From positions 116,787 to 180,786 of the forward strand of contig MZZL01000029.1 in assembly GCA_002749535.1 (NCBI GenBank): a stretch of 64,000 nucleotides of DNA. The letters are read 5' to 3'. This DNA comes from Apophysomyces variabilis (Eukaryota > Mucoromycota > Mucoromycetes > Mucorales > Mucoraceae). The position numbers and the translations under genes are program-made. The notes beneath the pieces are model-generated. The model was not told the origin of the DNA. It ran no database searches and saw only the letters and a program-made list of their open reading frames with translations. Shown here piece by piece: positions 54,401 through 64,000 of this stretch. Positions within the stretch are counted from its first letter, which is position 1. Every line of letters begins with the position of its first letter.

Positions 54401-57400
54401 GAAAAAAAATAACACCACATCGTGCCAAAATTGACACGTGCGGTGCTTATGTACTATGACAAGTAAGTACAAAAGAAGGATGGGGGTAGAAATAAATAAA
54501 ATAGTACCAGACACAAAAGTACAACAACAACAAGTGTGAATAATGAATTCACAAAATATCAACTGTTTAAACAAATACAATTGAGGGAGGGTCAGGTTAA
54601 GGAAAGATATAACGAAAGGTAGTAGAAGAGTGTGAAAACAAAATAAAATATATGAAGGAAGATAACAAAGGGAGTTCACCAAATAAACAATGTCACTTCA
54701 AACGATCTTAGCAGTAAAGATGAGTTCCTTAGATCCTTTCTCAAAAGCAATCTCAAAGACACTCCAAATTCACTGTATCCAGAAAAAGATGTTTGCAAGT
54801 ATAATACGGTTCCAGTTCTTTTTTTCCTTCCCGGTGTCTTTACTTCTTCTGAAACTATTCGACCAAAGAGGGGAATTCACTAGAACTAACTTAAAATTGA
54901 AACCATACAAAACAGAGGTAAGCGCTAAGGACATAGGTTAAGAAAAGCATGCGATCACTGGGAAAGAATGGGAGGAAGGACTCAGTCGTGTTTTCCAAGT
55001 TACACCAAATGACCATTTACGTCTGAGGAGGATGTGCGTGTACAAATAACTGATTGTGGTGTACCAACCAGGTCCATAGGAGTTGTGCACGTACAAGGCA
55101 GGTGTGCACCAAACCAAGAGCAAAGGTGGCGCACCTAGGCCAACGTGTAGTGTACCTAGCCGTGTACTTCTTGAAGAGCAAGAAAAACTTTCCACCATTC
55201 TTACTCCTAAAGGCTCTATCTTTTCATTGTTTCCATGTCGCATTTTACTTAGGTGATTAGGCCTGAAAAAATTATGAGACAAGGTGTCAAAATAACAAGC
55301 TCTTATGGCGCAATTGGCTAGCGCGTCTGACTGTTAATCAGGAGGTTGGTGGTTCGAGCCCACCTAGGAGCGTGTATTTTGTCAAAGTAGTTTTTCCTTG
55401 TACTACCTTTTTGCCTGATTTGGAGCGCGTCAGTGCTACCTTCTGTCGTTTTCGTAAAGTCGATTCACAGCTACTGTTTTGGACGCGAGTTGCCAATCAA
55501 GCTGGAATATAGAAATCGTAAAGGAACAGAAGTAAAAGATAAAAGTGTGCGAGGGAATTCGATGATGTTTATTTTTCACAAACTATCCAAAGTATTTATA
55601 CGTATGATATTTCTATAATTTTCTACGAAGCTGAAGGTGCGAGAAGTATCTAGGAACTTCTTGGAAACCAATCGCAACTTCGAGAACTTCTTGGAAGGCT
55701 TTAGCAAAAAGAGTCTTTGCGTTCATGCGCCGATTCCGGCTCCGACAGTTGCAATGAAGAATAAAACGAATGATGATCTTTATTGCTTTCTGCGTCTATG
55801 ATATTTATACTGAATTATTTCTATAACTTGATCGACAATGAGTCATGAAGGATTATGTTTTTGAGTAACCATAGTCGTTTGTCATAGCACTTTTCCGCTG
55901 TGTTACCTTTTTGCCTCTTTTGGAGNTTTGAGTAACCATAGTCGTTTGTCATAGCACTTTTCCGCTGTGTTACCTTTTTGCCTCTTTTGGAGTACATTAG
56001 TACTACCTTTCTTTACCGTGCGTCAAATGCTCTCAATGTGAGTCATGACAAGCATCGTTATGCAAGAACAGAAGTCTTTATGACTCACCAACGGTCGGCT
56101 CTTAGAAAATAACATAGTATGAATATCTTAGAAGTAGAAGCAAAATAAAGATCATCAACCGTCTATTTTATTATCTTGCAAATCCTCTATCATTGTTTCC
56201 GTTATTACCTGGCCATTGGTATTCCAGCTCAGCGTACGACGACGGCACAAAATTTGTATTGCATATTCCGCTCGCGAAAATGCATAATGATCTTTTATTT
56301 TGACGGTTTATCGATGTCAAGTTTACATAATTATACATTATGTCGTTTCGGATTTAATAAGCTGCCTGTGCAGGTATTGTTGTTTCTGAATGAAAGAATA
56401 TCCGGGAGTCAATGGTGCATCACCACTGACTGTTCGATGCTACTGAATATCTCGGTTTGTTGGAAGTGCTCGATGGCCGCCAAATGCAGCTGATGTGAAG
56501 CTTTGCCCCAAACGGAAACAGAATTTTTAAGGGTGTATTTTAAAATATTGCTGTATTCTTTTGTTTTTCCTTTTTCTTACTTTTCATGGTTCGACAAGTT
56601 ACCGCTTCACGTATTACTATAGCCTCGCTTCTTGTGTAGGCACATTGCGATGAAAATCCCAGTTAGTTTTTAAAAAATATAAGACGACCTACCCACGATT
56701 TTTAGAAGGCTAATTCTTTGTTAGAATAACAACTGCTGCCAGTAGCAGATTTCTATTATAGCACTTACAGTAGCACAGAAGTTTTAGACCCATAGAAGAA
56801 ATGATATCTTTATATTACTTTACGTCATTATCGCTGCTTTCGATCTCACTACACCCAGCTGTGGCATAAAGTGTCAGAAAATATTTGTCCGGATTAACGC
56901 AATGGAGATGCTACTCGAAATCACTGCTTTCGATGCGGTTTATTGATCGCCATATGCGTTTGGTGAAGCTTCGATCTGTGCTAATTTTCGATCAGCAGGC
57001 TTCATAAGTTGCCCGTCTGGACGGAACCAATAATGTGTATCAAATTTCTTGCGCAATTCCGCAACCAGTAACGAGGATTCAGTCGTTAACGGTGTCTTTC
57101 CGTCCTGCTGAACTACCTGATCCCATTTTCCGGATTCGAGCCCGTTGATGAATTCATCCCATTCATTATTCGTAAATGTCAAGTGAAGTTTCGACCCGCT
57201 AAGTTCCTTGGTCATCAGTAAGATACCTTGGCCCACCAGTTTGGTCAACTGCTCTCTTCTCTTAGTTTCTGGTCCTTTCTTTTTACGTACACTCTTTGCA
57301 AATTGCAATTTCGATGTTCACCTGAAAAATACGTTCACCCACTACGATATTTCTTCGAAACGCAGCCCAATTCGTCTCTGTGAGCAATGGTTCGATCCAA

Positions 57401-60400
57401 GCACGGTAAGCCTTCATGTTGGCATTGCGCTCCCGATCTTTATCTTTTTCTATAGATGCATTTGCACAGCTTTCACGCAGATCGTCGCTGATATTTTCAC
57501 CGATTCTGCCAGTTTCACTCGGAAATAACCTAGCAAATGTCTTTTGAAACTGATCAAAAGCAAGGTATAATCGAAAATAATCGGTATTGTAATATATCCC
57601 ATTCTGATTCATTCCATTGTCCTGATGAGGCTTCATGTTAGATAGTGACGTTAGCGTGCGCAAAGACGGTCCAAGCAGTTCAGCAGCTTCCTCAGAAGTG
57701 TAATCACGCTCAGGAGGAAGAGGTGCATAATCGATTGCAATGCTGAAATCTTCTGACATGCGTTGAGATTTCTGTTCAAGGTCGGCCATGGTAATATTAC
57801 GCATACGACCAATGATGTCGTCACCTGTAAAAAAGGTAATTGTGGATAAAACGAAACTTAAGTTTTCCGGAATACTTACGTCTTTGATCAAATTCACCAT
57901 GACGGTGAGGTATCTTTGGTTTTTTGGTAGGAGCAGGCAGTGTGCATAGCATGTAGGGAAAGTCTGCATCGGACGTCTGCCGTTTTCGTTTACGCATCAA
58001 TGACGCTTGAGTTAGAACTCCCTGCTCAGCGTAACGCTGCAACAAGGGTGGCTCTCGTGCTATACGTCCATCTTGGTAGTAGAATCCTCGTTGATTTGGC
58101 TCCATTAACACCTCAGCCTCTCCATGTCTTCTTTTTAACATTGAATGTCCGTATATCTTGTTTTCCGATCGGGAGCATTGAGTAGTCTCTACGGAATCTG
58201 GCCGGGAAGACAGTGCAGGCTCGGCAATAATAGAAGTTGTTGGATAAATAGGTCGCAGATTTGTGTAAGGTCGTACTGTGTGAGCGTCTGTTGACTCGTC
58301 ATTGGCGAAAGGAAAGGATGACTGAGATGTAGGGGCGGTAAGTGCAGTATGACCGTGATCGGTGGTCGTGTTTGTCGATGGATTGGTAAGATAAGAAACC
58401 GAGAGAAACCTATTGAGTGGTTTATACAGGGGTGTTAGTCGTCTGAGCGATAATATTGCAAGTTCCTCTTACTTTGACTGATCTGTTCCTCGTCCCTTGC
58501 TAGTTGAACTTTCTACCACGCAACAGGAGGAATTTCTAGGTGTTTGCACGGAAGCAACTTCAATGGAGCCGCTTCCCCGAAAAACAATTCTGTCCTCGTG
58601 CACATGTTTATAGAATTGGACGTGATCTCCCAGAGCATACGAAACGCAAAAGAAAAGTTTCGCTAAGTTTTCTTGATCTGGTTTTTTACGCAAGAATTGT
58701 TTAACTATGTGAAAGAGGTCGAGCAAGTCTTCGTCTTGAAGGATGTCTTCTGCTTGTGGCTCATAGAGCTGAGTTTCTACGATTGCTAACAAGCAACTTC
58801 CAGAGGTGGAATGGCTCGTATCCGCAAGGTGATTGCTCATGGCGCGAAAAAGAAGAGGGAAAAAATAAGCCTTATCAGCGGCGTCTGAAACGGTTATAAT
58901 TCGGTCGCAAGAAGATAGAGGTGAGATTCCTTGTGTATGTAAAACTAGATATATCGTCACGTTGCACAGCTCGATTTTTCGGGAGAAGCCAGCGTACAAG
59001 ATTGCAAGTATTAATGAGAATACTCAGGACGGTAGTGGCCCGTTCCTTCAGTCAGCTTCCACTGCATCTGATGTCATAACCTACTTTATTCCCCAAGATT
59101 CGTCGCATCTAGCAAATTTCAGTTGGCGCATTTAGGAAACTGAGCTTGACGCTGCCGTAAAAACCCAGAAGTTCCCGGAGGGACCAACCGTATTCGTAAC
59201 GCCGGTATATTGACCTAAAAATGGCTGGGCTAACTCTTTTCGCAATTCAGAATTTATTCTTACTGGCCAAAACCTCTCTATGCCATAAGATCTTGCAGTG
59301 TTTGCACACCAAGATGCTATGACGAGAAGCGCGATTGGCATTGGTGAGCTTTTCCAGGGACCTGCACTGCAGCTATGGTACATCTAAATGATGTTTGTTG
59401 GCATGACATCACTGTCATCGCTTTAACTTACTCATGAGGAAAGGTATTCATTGATCGTGAGAACCAATAGTTCTTCATGCCTCTCTCTCCGCTTCAAAGA
59501 TCTCCATAGGATGTTCATGACTCGGTATCTTTTGTAGTTGCATCGATTGTTGAACATTACGTCCCCAAATACAATGAGTGGCACTTTCCTTTTTCAACAG
59601 TGATTTTTTCCTCCAGTGAGGTAAACGCTTGGTTTTGTTAAGCATACTGGGTTTCGCAGATGTATTTGGCTGGCGAAGGCTATCAAAAATCTGTCAATTA
59701 CTGCATGCAATGTTAAGTGTCCTGCAGATAAATCCTAACCTTTGCTGTAAAAGATTGCGAACTACTGCATCTCTGTTGACCTGCTTCTTCCGAATTTTTG
59801 CTTTGTTTTCCGGACTTTCTGTCCGATCTCGTCCGTTTCCGTTTACTACAGTTGTACTTTTTATACGGTGGTAATTCTGGTCGCAATTCATTTCCAGTAC
59901 TCTGTATTTAAACTGTCAGTAACCTTAAACAACTTTTACGTGAGATGCGCTCGCTTAAGCCAGATAAATAGCAGGAGAAGTCAGAAAGACAACAGTGTTA
60001 CCCGAGAGAATAATGATGGTTGATTGTACTTGAGCTTATTCGTCGTTTCATCTCTTTAATGCTCTGTATAGTGGTTGTCACGGCGATGATCCTTCTGATG
60101 GACGAATTGTCATATCCGACGTCATTTTCATAGCATCTTTGTCGCTTTTTCGTTTACTCAGCTACCGCCAGGTGGCTTTCTTGTGAAAATCGCTTACATT
60201 ATATGAGATCCAGCTTTCATCTGCTTTTCTGATTTTCCATATTTAAAAAGCCTTCTGTTTCTGACTTCTTTTATCGATAGCAGGAGCATTCATACCCTTC
60301 AATTACACCATTAGAGTGTATTACAAACAATGGACAAAAACTTTTTTATTGATTATTCTTTTTCAAGGGTTCAACTTTATCATTTCCCCACTTGTTTAGG

Positions 60401-63400
60401 AAGCTATCCATAGCGTACTTTGAAACAAATAATCTCATATCAGCGTTGCTGATTCTATAAGCCTAACTTTCTATTATCTCCGTGTTAATTGTTCATCTAT
60501 ATCCAAGGGATGGGTGAATTACGTAGCCCTCTAATATGGGATGAGAGCGAATCTAGTTAGACCCTTATCAAGAATAACGTGCTATTGTGCGCTCTTCTGT
60601 TCAATAAAGGGTTGTTGATACTATACTTCATACGCTTGTCGCCAATTTTAGTGATATCGTTGTTTTTTAACTGCAAACAGCAATCAAAAATTTCTGTTGA
60701 AACGCACTGTGGATCCAGCTAAATGAATAAGACAGGATCGTATTAAATGAGCTGTAATCTTCCGTTTTCTAGTTGTCTTCTACTTCCTCCTTTTATCGAA
60801 TTAAGGGCATGGTTAGCGCTCCTTGATATGAAATAGTTCTCTATCTTTATTCAGCATACGAGTCAGTTATGAACGACATCTCTTGTAATTAAGGAAGCTG
60901 ATAATGTGGCATGCTTAATAGCTCCGTGATGATTTCGTTCTTTAGGCAGTCTACAGAACACTAACAACGATGATCAATGCGTTGAGGACCGTGGCTTCCT
61001 TTAATAGCACTTAAGCCCCTTATGTACGTCTTGACGTAATACTCTATAATTCAAATTATTTATGTTGATAATTACTACTTATTTATTCTTGTTGTTGTAA
61101 ATGGTATGTTTGATAAGGTTTAACCTTTTCCTATCGTCTTTTCACGCAACATACAGATACCTGAACGCTTTGTATGACACTAACGGAATCGGCTACACCA
61201 TTTTTGATTAAATTTGCTCATACCTCAACTTTTAAGGCATTGGATCGTTTAGAGTTGCCTTCTAGTTAGTGGGATGGGTATCGATGTCTTGGTGATATGG
61301 TTGCGCTTTTCCTTGAACGAGAACACACTTGTGATTTAAGGTCTTTGCCCGAATTTTCATGATTTTTGATTGGAATATTCTGCAACATTTACCTCTCCGA
61401 AGTTTGGGGATCCTTTGAGTACTGACCATATGTGACTCTCTGTGTGACCTGATTTCCCTGCATCAAAAAAGTTTCTTTTTCTGGATGGGGATAAAAAAGA
61501 TTTTTTTGGGTTTTCTTTAACCGCTACATAATCATGGGCAAGAGAAAGGTAGCACATCTTTGCAACACTGTATTCACAGCTGAACGAAGAAACGGACATA
61601 TAGAGAAAAAATAGAACGCATGTCGCTCCCACAGAAGAAGAAATGAACAAGATCCCGAGGAGTTTTGTGGTTAGATCTGGCGTTGTTGGTCGATCTGTCA
61701 CTGCACTCGTTCAGGATGTCCGCCATATAATGGAACCTTACACAGCCACTCACTTAAAGGTAAAATTAACTGTGTGCTCTAAACGTGCTGCGACTAAAAT
61801 ATTTTTAGGAACGCCGAACAAATCGGTTAAAGGACTTTGTGGCAGTGGCAGGACAGCTTGGCGTGTCTCATTTCATGATTTTCAGTCGAACAGAAAAGAA
61901 TACTAATTTACGAATCTGTCGTGTCCCTCGTGGTCCTACGTTGACTTTCAGAGTAGCGGAATACGCGCTAGCGAAGGATTGTTTGGCCTTGCAAAAAGCA
62001 CCAAAGACATCTGATACTGAATATCGACAAAGCCCGCTCCTCGTTCTCAACAACTTTAAGCAAGAAGGGAAAGAATTCAAAGTGATGACGGCGATGTTAC
62101 AAAATATGTTCCCCTCCATCGATGTTCAAACGGTGAGTAGGCTTCCAGAACCTATTTGTTTTCGCTAATCCCACTTAAAGATGAAATTATCACAAGCACG
62201 ACGAGTTTTGCTCTACAATTACAATGACGAAACCGGTATGATCGACGTCCGACATTACAGCATTGGGGTGAAGGCAACAGGTGTATCAAAATCCATTAAG
62301 CGGGTAGTAAATACCAGTATTCCTGACCTGGGCAACTACGAAGATATTTCCGACTATGTGCTGAAAGAAGCGATTATATCCGAAAGTGATGTGGAAGACG
62401 GCCCTGAATCAACTGTTACCCTAGCACAAGATTTTCCAGGACGAAATAACCGTAAAAATGAACAACGCGCCGTGCGACTACATGAATTAGGACCGCGGAT
62501 GACATTGGAACTTGTCAAAGTAGAGGATGGATTGTGCGGCGGCGAAGTTCTTTATCATCGATATGGTAGGCTTTCCAGCTGATGGTAATGTGTCATACTA
62601 ACAACAGATTAGTACACAAAACCAAGAAAGAGATTGCAGAGAATGAACGCAAGCGACAACGCACAATGAAGGAAAAGAGTGAGAGGAGGGAGCAACAGGA
62701 ACGCAATGTCGAAAGAAAGAAGCAGTTAAAGGAAACATCACAATCTCACGTAGAACACAATGAGTCAGAGGCCGAAGGGGATGTAGAAGAAAGTGAAGAG
62801 GAAGAGGACCAAGAGTAATAGATATGCTTTATACACATGTGCACACAACGCATGGAACAGACCAAAAAGCTTTCAGCTTATGTATGTGCCGTGCAGAACA
62901 ACATCATGAATAAGTTCATCGCCGCAAAAAAAAATCGGCTTCAAGCGGATATTAGAGGAAGTTCCTATTGTTTTAGTACTGAATTACAGATTCTTGGAAA
63001 CTATTTCTTCAGATGCAGAGAATAAATTCACATTAGCTGAACTTACGTTATACGTCAGTTGGGTAGTGAACATGCATTTTTGTTTAAAACGTATATCACT
63101 CTATTTGCTATCTTTTTCTTTCCTATTTGTGCATACGGTTATACTTATCAAACCGTTCACTCATGGTTAGCCCTTTTTTGGATCTCTTTACCCACGTAAT
63201 TTGACTTTACACAGACATCCTTCGTTTTATCTATTAATGACTGTGGGCAATCATGTTCAGCCATGAGTACCATTGAGACAGAAAGAACAGTGATTTACTT
63301 ATCCTTTGCCGCATTTTCCGAAGATATCTCCAAAGTAAACACTACAATGAATCATACATGCAAGGACGAGTCGCTCTTTTTCATCCACTCTTTAACGCCC

Positions 63401-64000
63401 ATTATCTATACCCAGAGCTAATAAAAAGAATAAATTTATGGAAAGCATATCATACCATGGCCATTTTTGGAGACTTGTTACGATTACTTATGAACACCAC
63501 ACATTTGCAAACGCACAATAGTACATGTTTATGCGACAGTTTTAAAGATCTTACGGCACAATCAACATATAGATAGAAGAGCAAAATCGTAACTGAGTGC
63601 ACGATAGAAGGAAAGAGCGCAAGCGAAACAACAGATGGAGGTACATGAAATTCCGCCTTTTAATGGTGCTATACTTTGTCGATTACTATGATCTTATTCC
63701 CTTTACAAACTTGGGATTGAACGTGACATCCCATGAGAAAGTTGAATCAAAGATGGAAGTTAATTTCTAGGTTCAAAAGTAACAAGATACAAAGAATACC
63801 TTTCGCATGGTGGCTGTAGACACCAAGGTTCAGTCCCTGGATCGGCAACAGTCCTCGTCGTTACTAGTGCATGTTTAATGGGACAGCCATCTGACCGAAA
63901 GCCGTTAAAAAAGGTTTATTTAAGAGCCCTGAAACCTTGTGCAAAATAACAAACATCAGATCCCAATGTATAAATCCTCTTGCGATATGGATTGCTCCCT

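Overview
This is a 64-kb piece of a eukaryotic genome. Almost every recognisable gene is cut by short introns (mostly 45-80 bp, GT...AG, with a minority of GC...AG). The gene content points to a fungus: class I myosin with a C-terminal SH3 domain, Rho2-like GTPase, Qa-SNARE, H2A.Z, Lhp1/La and Brix proteins. The AT-rich intergenic DNA, tiny introns and large Fanzor1-type protein suggest an early-diverging lineage, most likely Mucoromycota; this placement is inference. One N at 55926 lies between exact 66-bp copies, so this is a draft scaffold.

Region 1 (1-6.7 kb, minus strand) holds two RNA-guided-nuclease-like (Fanzor1/TnpB) genes. One is a degraded copy running off the left edge (1-about 1580). 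The other is a large, nearly complete copy (2597-6667) with recognisable RuvC-I, zinc-finger and RuvC-III motifs, interrupted by two apparent single-base homopolymer shifts.

Region 2 (7-31.4 kb) is a gene-rich arm. It carries a hypothetical exon (7122), DHX33/Dhr2-type helicase (+), an NDUFB2-like complex I subunit (-), myosin I (-), H2A.Z (+), a Pep12/syntaxin-7-type Qa-SNARE (-), Rpf1 (+), the Rab geranylgeranyltransferase beta subunit (-), La (+, sharing a 75-bp promoter interval with the previous gene) and a ZNF277-like zinc-finger protein (-).

Region 3 (31.4-42.3 kb) and region 5 (50.5-56.2 kb) are repeat nests. They contain a dead Tc1/mariner copy, a 290-bp inverted-repeat pair spanning 5.4 kb beside tRNA-Val(AAC), a 1.08-kb element present in two inverted copies (one ends about 5 bp upstream of tRNA-Asn(GTT)), and a hAT element inserted in another hAT-like element. 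Region 4 (42.3-50.2 kb) is a second gene block: Rho GTPase with a 6-nt microexon, PrxQ/BCP peroxiredoxin, Kae1 and Hsp10.

Region 6 (56.9-64 kb) has an unrecognised four-exon gene (-), a long gene-poor gap and the Brix protein Ssf1/PPAN (+). The last 982 bp is an inverted copy of 13.7-14.7 kb.

The host genes are largely housekeeping. Several serve ribosome or tRNA biogenesis (DHX33, Rpf1, Ssf1, La, Kae1, ZNF277). Others cover endocytosis, trafficking and signalling (myosin I, SNARE, Bet2, Rho) and mitochondria or redox (NDUFB2, Hsp10, PrxQ). The most notable content is the Fanzor pair, the tRNA-associated retroelements, and the splicing oddities: a 6-nt microexon, AUG-only first coding exons and an excess of GC-AG introns.
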